Below, one piece after another: positions 35,496 through 45,495 of a DNA stretch of 64,000 bases. The notes beneath the pieces were generated by a model. The model was not told where the DNA came from, made no database searches, and worked only from the letters and a program-made list of their open reading frames with translations. The position numbers and the translations under genes were made by a program. The stretch comes from Mactromeris polynyma (taxonomy: Eukaryota; Mollusca; Bivalvia; Venerida; Mactridae), in contig JASFXZ010000014.1 of assembly GCA_032209605.1 (NCBI GenBank), positions 18,371,231 through 18,435,230 of the forward strand. The letters are read 5' to 3'. Position 1 is the first letter of the stretch. Every line of letters starts with the position of its first letter.

Positions 35496-37824
35496 GGTGA
35501 CTGCACTACATCCGTGATCAGGGAAACACAAGTACTACATGTACAGTAATGATTTATATACATACATTGTACCGTTTATTATAGATTGACAGAAATTAGA
35601 GCATTATGCCCATGATACATGTACATAATTATAAGTTATATAAACACATACATAATGTTACATCATGAACTACGATGTATAACACATCTATACAATATTT
35701 CATTAAGCAAATCATGAATGCATGTTTAAATTATACAACATTCTTATACATTTATATACACGTAGTATGGCACACAAAAACAAGACATGCAAAATACACT
35801 GTACGTGAGAATGTTAGTTATTCCTCATTATATGTCAGTAATATTAGACACAGTGAAACAATCTCATCTCAATATCGCATTCGACCAAAGAGAAACTGCA
35901 AGTTTCTGAATCCTTTTCAAAATCACACATCGTAGGCAATTATGCAACGTTTTATCAAAATGCAAAAGAAACGAAATTTACCATTCATTTAAGCAAAAAT
36001 GTCCATAATATGACTAACTTGAGATTGTATCTTGAAACAATTGTCCTCACCGGGAGGATTTGGAATTTAACAGAAATACATTGGTAACCAAGTACTTTAA
36101 TCGTCAATTCTGTATGCAGACTTAGTAATACGAATTGTAAAGATGTAGTACGTGTATTTGCATTTTTATATCATTTGTACAAGATTATTCATATCAATTT
36201 TTAAGTTATACAGAAAAATACTATCTACAAAAGAAATTGAGGATATCAGCAAATTATTGTGATTAATAGATTTCAGCATTTTGAGTTTCGATGACCATTT
36301 ATTTTAAAGCGGACAGTATTATAGAAACACAGTATTCCGGTAAACACACAATAACGATGGCATTTAATGTTAAAATGTGACATTGACTCTCGAGCTACTG
36401 AACTGCATAACACATCGACTTAATTGTGTGAGCATTTGTGCTATTATGCGACGGATGTAAGCGACAGACGGACGAAACATTACCTCAAAACCTCAAAGAA
36501 TATTTATTAAGACTTGTACAAAGTACATTATCACATTGAAATGCAACTTAATAACATAAGTATGCAAAGGAGACATTCTTAAAGACTAATCGTTGAATAT
36601 TCAATAAATATACCGACGTAATAAATAATTTTATAGCTGCGGTATTTTTATAATTACTCGAAAAACTGCCTGAAAATGTCCAATATAACTATACGCATAC
36701 GTATGTACATGTTTCATTAATGTCTCTTACATATTATCGGATATATATCACCGGAAATGACGGAATGGTGTAACGTTACTTTTTGCATGTGTAAATTGTG
36801 CGCCGTGTTTTACACAAATTATTTGTCAATGACCGATTTACTGAAACTTCATGCGATCAAACAAATCACATTTCACATAGAATTTGACTCCTTGTCATGG
36901 CTTCGTGAAAATTGTTGTGTTTCTTAGGTCGGACGTAAGTCTCAGTGACGTTGCAATACAGTTTAACTGTCATCGCAACACGTTTTACGCAAACCTCAAA
37001 AGGACCAGGTGGTCCCTAGCAAGTCTTCGAAAACGTAGCCTTCAGTGGCTCTGAGATCAACGTCATTTACGTAGGACTCATTCCCGTTTGGCATAGGTGT
37101 TGTTTAGCGACGACTCCGGTTTAAATAGGCAGCTTTTTCTGCCGTCGCGGGAACGGTTTGCTGACAACAGTTTGTTAGAACGGGATATATTTTGTAGGGG
37201 CAGCGTTATAGTTTGGGGCAGGATATTTGAGGGTCGAAAACATGTCTGGTCGTCATTCCTTTCAATCTAAATGTCCAGCGTTATTTGGACGACTTCTCCA
37301 ATTGTTTCATTTCAGCATCAATATCACCATGTGCTAATTATCGTGCATTAGCACATGGTTCTCGGCTGACGCAAAATACCTAGGTAGACATCATGTGAAA
37401 AGCTAGCTCGGTGGACATGAAATCCAATCGAGCTTGTAAGGTACTTTCTTGGACGGAGGGCAAGAAAATGTTTTATGAACATTTGAGACCTTACAGCATC
37501 TCTTGTCCAATAATGGAATATCATTCAAAATGACGAGATTCGACATTACGTCTGGTCTATGCGGTCGAATGTCGTTGCTTTGATTCATAGGTGAGGTGGG
37601 CACAAATGAAATTGAACACATTTTAGAAATTCAATTACATTTACAGTACACAAATTAAGAAAATAGCGCGGCAATTTGTCAATTCCACATTTCAGTTTGA
37701 GCCCGGAGTCATTTAACGTGAAAAGGTCAAATGTCTTTCATCGTTAATTATGACGGAACACTCTTTATCGTGTAGTTAGATACATATTCTAAGTTTTGGT
37801 ATCAAATTTGAATGTATAAAGTTC
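35496..37824. other. Intergenic, AT-rich; one short perfect hairpin
   Basis: No gene or transposon protein is recognised. A 12-bp perfect stem with an 8-base loop (ccatgtgctaat / attagcacatgg) is at 37327-37358. A CpG-containing segment at about 36900-37200 includes a TATA-like tttaaatagg (about 37120). It could be promoter-like, but no downstream plus-strand gene was found. Confidence 0.45.
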
Positions 37825-40581
37825 TTACACGAATTTCAAGCAGCAAAACCCAGCACAGTTTCTTTTTTGCCTCAGTATACAATGTTTAATGAAGCCATCA
37901 TCCGTACACCACCACTTTCCTCCTTCTTCTTCCACAGCTAAAGCTTGTTCAGCTCTCATCCGCATCGGATGGCAGAGAGCAGGATGATATATTTGCTTTG
38001 TTAATTTATGCTTATTCAAATCAATTATATATTTTCTTTTACGTATGCACCAGAAAGTGCTACGTACAATCGTTTCAATTTCGAAACGACGGTCCGATTG
38101 ATTGTCTAATCGTTTTATGCTAGTCAATATGCCTACGCCACAATATTTTACAACATCCCCAGGTTGTAGATCTGTTACCAGGTGAACTTCTTCGCAACGG
38201 ATAAATGCTGTCGGTTTGTCGTCCGATATTTCGACCGGTTTGGCGACCGAGTTGTCAACCAAGTTGGTGACCGAGTTGTCAACCAAGTTGGTGACCGAGT
38301 TGTCAACCAAGTTGGTGACCGAGTTGTCAACCAAGTTGGTGACCGAGTTGTCAACCAAGTTGTGGACCGAGTTGTCAACCAAGTTGGTGACTGAGTTGTC
38401 GACCAAGTTGGGGACTGAGTTGTCGACCAAGTTGGTGACTGAGTTGTCGACCAAGTTGGTGACTGAGTTGTCGACCAAGTTGGGGACTGAGTTGTCAACA
38501 AAGTTGGGGACCGAGTTGTCGACCGAGTTGGTGACCGAGTTGTCAACCAAGTTGTCAACCGAATTGTCGACAGATACGTTGACCGAGTTGTGAACCGCAT
38601 TGTCGGTATTATTTTGGCATGTTGCTCCAATCGTTGCTTTAACCTTTGCCCAGTAACACAAATGGTCGGAACGACCAAACAGGGACCATTTAGTTTCTCC
38701 AACCCTCTTCCTGGCGAGCTCGACCGCTTTACGATCCGGGTTACATTGTAAATGTCTACAGTCGAAGAGTTTAATTGTTTGTTTTAATGGATCAAGTGTA
38801 AACGTTTCTTCTCTGACTATCCGCGTTCCACAGAGTGACGGTAATGAGTAATGTATACATGTAACACATTTATCAGAATGATTTACATCTGTAACAATAG
38901 CAACATGTTCCAGTTTATAGTATGAAAATGATATAATGTCGCCAACGTTAACCGATGATAGATCAGTTTTTTTTTTTCTGTCAACATTAAACGGGGACTG
39001 TAATGATCGTCGTATCATAGGGAAAAAAAACTGTAAAGCTACTGATAACAGCACCAAAATACTTACCAATACATCTGTTATATTAAATTCCCGACCTAAA
39101 GGCCGCAAAACACAATTAAATAGTATGTATGTTGGAACTGATGTAACACAAAACATGCCAAATGGCCACCACATGTCGTGCCATTTTCTATTATAGCATG
39201 CGTTGCACATATACCCCTTTCTATGCTTCCAATAGCGAAATCTTGACAAAAGTATGCAGTATAATAAATACAGTCCAAATGACGCACCTAGAACACCTAG
39301 CGAAATATATTTAGTGGCTTTACTGGCTGAAGCAATTTCATCGGCAGAATTTAAGAGAAACCTAATTGAAGCTTGTATTATTCGTAGATTGATAATCAGG
39401 AAAGCAACACCTTGTATTGAATAATATCCGCCTGCAAATCGCTCACAGAATGTTTGGACCTGATTACTTTCCGTATCACCAACAACACACCAAGTTGCAA
39501 AGTGTTCGCAATTCTTGTTTAAAAAATTATACGATTTAAATTCAGAATTTTCTTCTTCAGGCTGCATCGAAGACGTTAAGCATGATCTTTCGACAGGCTG
39601 CATCGGAGACGTTAAGCATGATCTTTCCACAGGCTGCATCGAAGACGTTAAGTATGATCTTTCGACAGGCTGCATCGAAGACGTTAAGCATGATCTTTCG
39701 ACAGGCTGCATCGAAGACGTTAAGCATGATCTTTCCACAGGCTGCATCGAAGACGTTAAGTATGATCTTTCGACAGGCTGCATCGAAGACGTTAAGCATG
39801 ATCTTTCGACAGGCTGCATCGAAGACGATAAGTATGATCTTTCCACAGGCTGCATCGAAGACGTTAAGTATGATCTTTCGACAGGCTGCATCGAAGACGT
39901 TAAGCATGATCTTTCGACAGGCTGCATCGAAGACGATAAGTATGTTCTTTCGTCAGGATGCATTGAAGACGTTAAGTATGATCTTTCGACAGGCTGCATC
40001 GAAGACGTTAAGTATGATCTTTCGACAGGCTGCATCGAAAACGTTAAGTATGATCTTTCGTCAGGCTGTACCGAAGACGTTAAGCATGATCTTTCGTCAG
40101 GCTGTACCGAAGACTTAGAGTCTGAGGTTACTTTTTGAGGCAGTTGTCCTTTTGCTTGTTTGACTATTTCGTCAGGTGTAAAGCGTGGGTGCAAATATTC
40201 AACAAGGTATAGCTCTACGTCTCTCAAGTTATAGTATTCTGTTGTTTCATTTATAGCCCATTTTTCGCCTGTCTTAGGATTGATATGAATAACCTTCAAC
40301 TTAGCGGTCAATTTATCTTTTGGGTTTACTACCTCTACAACAATGACATGATGTTTGTAACAATTCTTTAAAATTCCTTTATTATAGTTGTATTTGCTAG
40401 AGTGTTCGCCAGGCATTGATAAGTGTTGACCTTTAGCAATTGTGGTTGCGTCTTCAATTCTTTTCTCCGTAGTGCAACTTGCACAGCTTCTGATAGATGA
40501 CTTAGCCTCACTGGATTCACAGCTTTCCTCTTCCTTCAAGCGGGCGTGCTTTGATGCATGGGAGTCTGAATTTGATACCAT
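37825..40581 (-). CDS. LRAT/NlpC-like multi-module membrane protein with internal repeats
   Basis: An intact 918-codon frame. A pyrimidine-rich run ending in AG (tgatttcag on the coding strand, about 40600) lies just before the ATG, so a 5' UTR intron is likely. Module 1 (residues about 69-149 and 351-375) has YKHHVI, VIHI and KNCEHFATWC. NCEHF with Cys358 is the signature of LRAT-type acyltransferases. It is split by 15.5 copies of a 12-residue repeat (SSMQPVERSYLT, residues 157-343). Hydrophobic segments follow at about 385-411, 425-446, 470-492 and 500-522. Module 2 (546-648) has GDIISF, LEHVAIV and, in place of NCEHF, RSDHL, so the cysteine is lost. An 8-residue repeat (NSVTNLVD, about 672-780) leads to a third, weaker module (about 806-905: LQPGDVVKY, RAEQAL, DGFIKHC). 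Thiol acyl-transfer or hydrolysis by module 1 is inferred from the family. The substrate is unknown. Confidence 0.85.
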   Translation of the reverse strand: MVSNSDSHASKHARLKEEESCESSEAKSSIRSCASCTTEKRIEDATTIAKGQHLSMPGEHSSKYNYNKGILKNCYKHHVIVVEVVNPKDKLTAKLKVIHINPKTGEKWAINETTEYYNLRDVELYLVEYLHPRFTPDEIVKQAKGQLPQKVTSDSKSSVQPDERSCLTSSVQPDERSYLTFSMQPVERSYLTSSMQPVERSYLTSSMHPDERTYLSSSMQPVERSCLTSSMQPVERSYLTSSMQPVERSYLSSSMQPVERSCLTSSMQPVERSYLTSSMQPVERSCLTSSMQPVERSCLTSSMQPVERSYLTSSMQPVERSCLTSPMQPVERSCLTSSMQPEEENSEFKSYNFLNKNCEHFATWCVVGDTESNQVQTFCERFAGGYYSIQGVAFLIINLRIIQASIRFLLNSADEIASASKATKYISLGVLGASFGLYLLYCILLSRFRYWKHRKGYMCNACYNRKWHDMWWPFGMFCVTSVPTYILFNCVLRPLGREFNITDVLVSILVLLSVALQFFFPMIRRSLQSPFNVDRKKKTDLSSVNVGDIISFSYYKLEHVAIVTDVNHSDKCVTCIHYSLPSLCGTRIVREETFTLDPLKQTIKLFDCRHLQCNPDRKAVELARKRVGETKWSLFGRSDHLCYWAKVKATIGATCQNNTDNAVHNSVNVSVDNSVDNLVDNSVTNSVDNSVPNFVDNSVPNLVDNSVTNLVDNSVTNLVDNSVPNLVDNSVTNLVDNSVHNLVDNSVTNLVDNSVTNLVDNSVTNLVDNSVTNLVDNSVAKPVEISDDKPTAFIRCEEVHLVTDLQPGDVVKYCGVGILTSIKRLDNQSDRRFEIETIVRSTFWCIRKRKYIIDLNKHKLTKQIYHPALCHPMRMRAEQALAVEEEGGKWWCTDDGFIKHCILRQKRNCAGFCCLKFV
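38230..38570 (-). repeat. 24-bp coding tandem repeat (8-residue linker)
   Basis: About 14 units of 24 bp (plus strand gaccgagttgtcaaccaagttggt with variants), encoding NSVTNLVD-type octapeptides between modules 2 and 3. The period keeps the frame, and overlapping plus-strand frames are by-products. Confidence 0.95.
39553..40113 (-). repeat. 36-bp coding tandem repeat inside the LRAT module
   Basis: Fifteen full units and one partial, each 36 bp (plus strand gctgcatcgaagacgttaag and on), encoding 12 residues. DNA identity between units is high. Substitutions are mainly Y/C at position 10 and T/S at position 12. Two other frames of the same strand pair also stay open, producing spurious plus-strand frames of about 180-207 codons. 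Confidence 0.95.
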
Positions 40582-41899
40582 TGTTAGTCTCCTGAAATCA
40601 ACCGAACACGAAAATAAACTTTGATTTCAATCAAAGAAAACATTTGAGCATCAACGAAAATTAGGTGTAACATTGAACCTATGTCATGCTATAAATCGAG
40701 AACGAGTAAATATATATTTTTAAAAGAGAGAGAATAAGTAGCTACAGGAAACGCCAAATACAAAAGACAGTGACTCCCCACGCTGACCTCCGGGAAAACA
40801 ACAATCCACAAATCACAAGGCACTTGATGAGGTTAAAGGGTACATACGTTAAGGAACAGAGTCACACGGAATAGCCTGACAGACCATCTGGAATAACTAG
40901 GAGAATCAAAGTGGACAGTGAAGGAGGGTGGGGGGAGAATTTAATGGATGGAAAATATCACAGGACAAGTCAAGACAGCTGGCAGCAACAGGCCGAAACT
41001 GGGCAGGAATTAAACTGAACACTATATAAAGTGACATAATTGCACAGGGGAAAGGGAAATACAAAACACATTCAAAACACAAACAGCAACAACAACCATA
41101 TAGCAAATTACAGCCTTGGAAAAACATTGGGCCTCGGGTAACAGTTCAGATGTCATCCCCTCCACCTCGGGACAACAGTTTTGACTGTTACCCAAATAAC
41201 CATGAACTAACTGTATACTATTTTGCATTTGTGTAATGTTAGCAAAAAAAACATTTTGATCACGATAGAGGTGTTATTCTTATTATTGTAAACGTGACCG
41301 TTTTGTATGAAATCGAAATGAACATAATATTGTTTGCCTTAACAATTGAGTCTCAAAGTAGATCTATAGTATATTTCAAGTTTCATCCAACACATAAACT
41401 CCCTTATGGGCCCCACATATAACCAACTCAGCGTCCAGCGACCAAGGTCATTCATAACGAAGCAAGCAGCGACTGAGAGCAAACGTGTTTATTTGATAGA
41501 ATTGAGATAAGGGATTGAGATAATTTGTGAAGAGTGTAAAATTTTCAATTTACTCAGGATAAATAATTATTCAGAACAACCTGAAAATCACAGTATGGTG
41601 AGTAAAGAACTTTTAAATTATTATAAAATATTTTAATATAATTTTCATATCATAAACTATAGGATATACGCCGTGAGTGATGCACAGCAGTCTGGCTACC
41701 ACTTTTTGTTGTCATTATTGATTTCATTGTTGTTGAAATGGATACCACATTCTTCAACATATTAATCACATATGACGGATTTACGTCATGAACTCAAAGC
41801 ATGTGATTTAACGCAACAAATGGAGTTATAGTGATATAAACTGGTTATTATTCAAACGGATATACGTTTGGAAACCAATTTCAATTAACAAAGCACGCA
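40582..41899. other. Upstream of the LRAT-like gene; no other gene seen
   Basis: Holds the presumed 5' UTR acceptor (about 40600). A pyrimidine/purine-biased segment at 40740-41220 has short frames without domains. The promoter of the LRAT-like gene may lie here, but I cannot place it. Confidence 0.45.
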
Positions 41900-42123
41900 T
41901 TTGTGTATTTCCAGGCCAACTTGGCAGAAGGCCAGGGCGGAAGCGCCCAATTGGCAGAAAGCCAGGGCGGAAGTTAGGAAAGTGAAGGGAATACACAGGC
42001 AAACATTTTTCAGCGCATTGCCAAAATGGGGAACAGCACTATTTCCTCAACTGACGAGAGGAAAAAACTGTCATCGCCCATATAGCAACGATTTGCAATA
42101 CAGCCAATGAACTTAAACGGGAC

Positions 42124-42970
42124 ATGGCTTTACTTAACAACAAAAGAAACGATACTTCTAGTGTTAAAAGAGCTCAGTTAGATATGTCACTGACAGGTAG
42201 TGCACCAAGCGAAAGCAGTCCGAATGTGACGGACGAAATAGATAGTTTTCTGGACAGTTGCCAAACAGAGGCGCCCACGGGGTTAGAAACAGACTGGGCA
42301 GATATTTCGGACTATTTCGAGGACGACCAAGAAGTTGGTGAGGAAATTTCAGCAGAATTAGCAAAATTGACTAATTTAGTGTTGAGGGGGAAACCTAAAA
42401 CAGAAAAACACAACTAATGAAACAGAAACATAAAAGACCGAAAATATTGACAATTTACAAATTCCAAAAGTTGACATGACATTATGGGCATCGATAAAAC
42501 GAGAGATGAAACTATTTGATTACGCAATGCAAAAAAAACCAGCAAACATTGTGCCATGCGATAGTTCCTACTATTAAGTTGATGGCGAATATCAAAGAAA
42601 ACGGACCCGTTGCAGAAACAAAAGAACTAGCCGGGGACATTTTCAAGATTTTGGCACAACCATTGTTCAATCGAACAATGCCAGAAGCGAAAGGATAAAT
42701 CTCCCGTACCCCTATAAAACGCTGGGGGATAACACACCTTCAGCTACAAAATTATTCGGTGACAAAATTCAAGAAGAGATCAAAATGCTGAAAGAAAACA
42801 AGACGGCTCTACAGACAAAACAGATTTTTTTGTCAAAACGGGGAGGGGGGAACCAATACAACCGGCCAATGACACCCTACTCCCCTCGACAGCGATACGC
42901 TTCGGTCAACACATTTCGACAGCAATTCAAGGCCAAAAGAGGGAAATTCGGGAAAAAGTATTATCTGTAA
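42124..42970 (+). pseudogene. DIRS gag-like gene, broken
   Basis: A first frame (42124-42417) gives an acidic protein with TDWADISDYFEDDQEVGEEI. A second reading has TLWASIKREMKLFDYAMQ and LPYKTLG...ATKLFGDKIQEE, ending with a basic tail NQYNRPMTPYSPRQRYAS...KRGKFGKKYYL (stop near 42970). This sequence of acidic, helical and basic C-terminal parts matches DIRS gag proteins of invertebrates. Stops and frame changes occur near 42417, 42570 and 42700. Confidence 0.6.
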
Positions 42971-43129
42971 GTACAGATATCAGTGTTTCAGTTGAAAATA
43001 CACAGGACAATTTCGCAGCAGGTAAAACGGCAAATAAAATTGAAATATGGGAAACCATCACTTCTGACAAATGGATAATTAATACTATCAGGGGCTGTGC
43101 CATAGACTTTTTGTTCCAAAACCTATAAA

Positions 43130-43915
43130 ATGTTTAATAGAAGAAACAAACAAAATATCATCAGAACTAAAGAGATTTTTATCATGCGGTATAACTGAAC
43201 ATGCATCTGAGGATACGGAAAATGAATTCATATCTTATATTTTTATAAGACCGAAGAAAGATGGCCGTGTTCGTATAATTCTGAATCTTAAATATTTCAA
43301 TTTAATGTACGTAGACAAAACTCATTTCAAAATGTAATCATTACGGACGGCAATAAATTCAATGCGGGATAAGTGTTACATGGCATCCGTGGATGTATCC
43401 GACGCTTACTATTCAATCAAGATTAGAGATCAAGATCGTAAATACTTCCGATTTATCTTTCAAGGCGTGAAATATCAATTAACAGCGTTAGTCATGGGCT
43501 ATTCGTGCAGTCCTAGAATCTGGACAAAACTCATGAAACCTGTATTTGCTTATCTAAGGTCATTAGGACATGTTAGCGTTTATTTTATTGACGATTCCTG
43601 GTTATTCGGTGAAAATTATCAAGCGTGCGCGAACAATGTAAAAGACACGGTACGTTTGATGGACAGTTTAGGTTTAACGATCAATCAGTCAAAATCGGTG
43701 TTGGGTCCTTGTACACGGATTGTTTTCTTGGGGTTTATTCTCTGTTCTATATATATCACAATTAGGATTACAGCAGAAAAATGTCAAGATATCATATCTC
43801 TGTGCGTACAATGTCTTAATACGAAAAGAACTACAATACGTAAATTCGCTAAATTCATAGGAAAATTGATTGCAGCAGAACCTGGGGTCCGACATAGTAC
43901 ATTAAACCGTTAGAA
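43130..43915 (+). pseudogene. DIRS reverse transcriptase
   Basis: The upstream reading has FISYIFIRPKKDGRVRIILN and then one in-frame stop at about 43336 (tttcaaaatgtaatca). From 43362 a 183-codon frame has MASVDVSDAYYSIKI (motif A), LVMGYSCSPRIWTKLMKP (motif B), VSVYFIDDSWLFG (FIDD catalytic box, about 43580-43610), LGLTINQSKSVLGP and FLGFIL. The RT belongs with DIRS/Ngaro rather than with the LINEs on the opposite strand. It ends after FAKFIGKLIAAEPGV. Confidence 0.88.
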
Positions 43916-44039
43916 AAAAATAAGGAAAAACAGCTTAATGTCCATCGTGGAAATTTCGACAAATATATAACAATTCCTCGAGAAATGGACACTATTTTAC
44001 ATTGGTGGATTACCAATTTACCTAATTGTTATATTTTTT

Positions 44040-44710
44040 AGATCTCCTGACATCGTCATATATACAGATGCTTCTTTAAAAGTCTATCGGGCATACGATA
44101 CAACTAACGATTTAAAAACAAACGGGTATTGGTCTTTGGAAGAACAAAAATTACATATAAATATGTTGGAACTAAAGGCTTGTAAGATTGGCTCACAAAC
44201 GTTTTGCAAGGATGTAACACACGTACACGTTCGATTATATACAGATAACACAACTAGTTGTGCGTACATATAAGTACCGGGGTAAAATTTCTTCTCTAGA
44301 CACAATCGCGAGACAACAATGGTTCTGGGCCATTGATAGAAATACACACATTTCCGCATTACATGTCGCATGATCCTCGAATAAACAAGCGGATAAACTT
44401 AGCCGAACCGGACATGATGACTTAGAATGGTCTTTAGACGAAACTGTATTTAGCAAGCTATTGATTAAATTCCCAGATATGCATACAGATCTGTTCGCAT
44501 CTCGTTTAAATGCAAAACTTACATCATATGTATCTATACATCCAGAGCCTGATGCGTATGCAGTGGATGCATTTTCATTTTACAGGAACGATAAACTTTT
44601 GTATTACATTTTTCCGCCTTTCAGCTTGATGGCTCGGATTTTACAGAAAATAGAATTGGACTGTGCACAAGCTATAATAGTAGCGCCGATATGGCCAACT
44701 CAAGCATAGT
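44040..44710 (+). pseudogene. DIRS RNase H and downstream connecting region
   Basis: Blocks IVIYTDAS (first Asp), KLHINMLELKA (Glu) and RLYTDNTTS (Asp) are the RNase H catalytic blocks seen in DIRS elements. Stops follow near 44272. A frame from 44461 has MHTDLFASRLNAKLTSYVS...DAYAVDAFSF and IVAPIWPTQ, a conserved DIRS region between RNase H and recombinase. Confidence 0.78.
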
Positions 44711-45026
44711 GGCCGAATCAAATGTGCCTGATTCGGGGAAACTGCTATCTTCTTCCAAAACAGAACATTCTGAGATTAATGCACAAGCCGGGAGAAAAAC
44801 ATCCATTAAAAAAGATGAGACTAGCGGTTTTTCCTATATCCGGGAAGCTTTGCGAAAGCAAGGAATACCGAGAGACGCTGAAAATCTCATCATTAACTCC
44901 TGGCGAAGTAGCACTCAAAAACAGTATGATTCATATATTAAGAGATGTATACAATTATTTGACAAAAATTTAATTAATTGTAATTGCCTTTTTACAATCC
45001 CCTTAAGTGCGATTTTATTTTCATAG
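44691..45026 (+). pseudogene. DIRS tyrosine recombinase, N-terminal part only
   Basis: The frame contains FSYIREALRKQGIPRDAENL and INSWRSSTQKQYDSYIKRC, the core-binding SAM-like region of DIRS recombinases. The preceding segment in another frame (LRLMHKPGEKHPL) is also typical of this junction. The catalytic Arg, His-x-x-Arg and Tyr are absent before the sequence changes at about 45020. Confidence 0.72.
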
Positions 45027-45104
45027 CTTGCACACTTCAATTATAAGAAATAGAATGTTAATTTTTAATTGCATCGATTTATCAATCATTAATTCATAAT
45101 AAAG

Positions 45105-45495
45105 TTGAAGATATGGAGTACAGATAAAAAATGTGTTCATCAAAAAGCACCGAGTGTGCAAATTCATTTTGATGGTGACAGTCATTGGGTAACAAGTATA
45201 CAAACAGACAAAGAACCATCCACTGTATATTATCTAGATAGTTTAAATGAAAATTTGAAATGCTTAAAATTAAATATACAAATTCAACTAAGTCAGATTT
45301 ACAAGTGATTCTAATATGTTAACGATTAAAATACCAAGAGTTCAGCAGCAGCCAAATTCTTACGATTGTGGTCTGTTTGCTATTGAACGTGCTGTCGAAT
45401 TTTGCAAAAATCAGTTGAATTTCAATTTCAATAGTCATTTCATAATGAATGATATGAGGATACATTTAGTTATGTGTTTTGAACATGGAAAATGA
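45105..45495 (+). pseudogene. Ulp1-like (C48) cysteine protease remnant
   Basis: The first frame (to the stop at 45306) has HFDGDSHWVTSIQTD, then VYYLDSLNENLKCLK. After a frame change the second frame (45316-45495) has IKIPRVQQQPNSYDCGLFAIERAVEF. HWV, the Asp of YLDSL, the Gln before NSYDCG, and Cys form the His-Asp-Gln-Cys set of Ulp1/SENP peptidases. About 120 residues remain, shorter than a full domain (about 200). Ulp1-like domains often travel in invertebrate transposons. The position just after the truncated DIRS recombinase could mean co-transfer or a separate insertion. Confidence 0.72.

Larger units (their letters stand above)
41900..45025 (+). mobile_element. DIRS-type YR retrotransposon, decayed
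   Basis: Plus-strand order: gag-like (42124-42970), reverse transcriptase (43130-43915), RNase H and connecting region (44040-44710), and the N-terminal part of a tyrosine recombinase (44690-45015). This is the DIRS layout. Stops and frameshifts interrupt every gene. The recombinase ends before its catalytic domain. I did not find the inverted or split-direct terminal repeats expected of DIRS elements, so both termini are probably lost. Confidence 0.82.

Noticed and set aside
36900..37200. Promoter-like segment with TATA-like box
   Set aside because: No gene in the right direction follows. A single TATA-like word in AT-rich DNA is weak evidence.
39515..40138. Plus-strand frames of 178-207 codons
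   Set aside because: Antisense shadow of the 36-bp coding repeat in the LRAT-like gene.
41900..45495. Functional DIRS element with intact recombinase
   Set aside because: Stops and frameshifts occur throughout, the recombinase lacks its catalytic half, and terminal repeats were not found.
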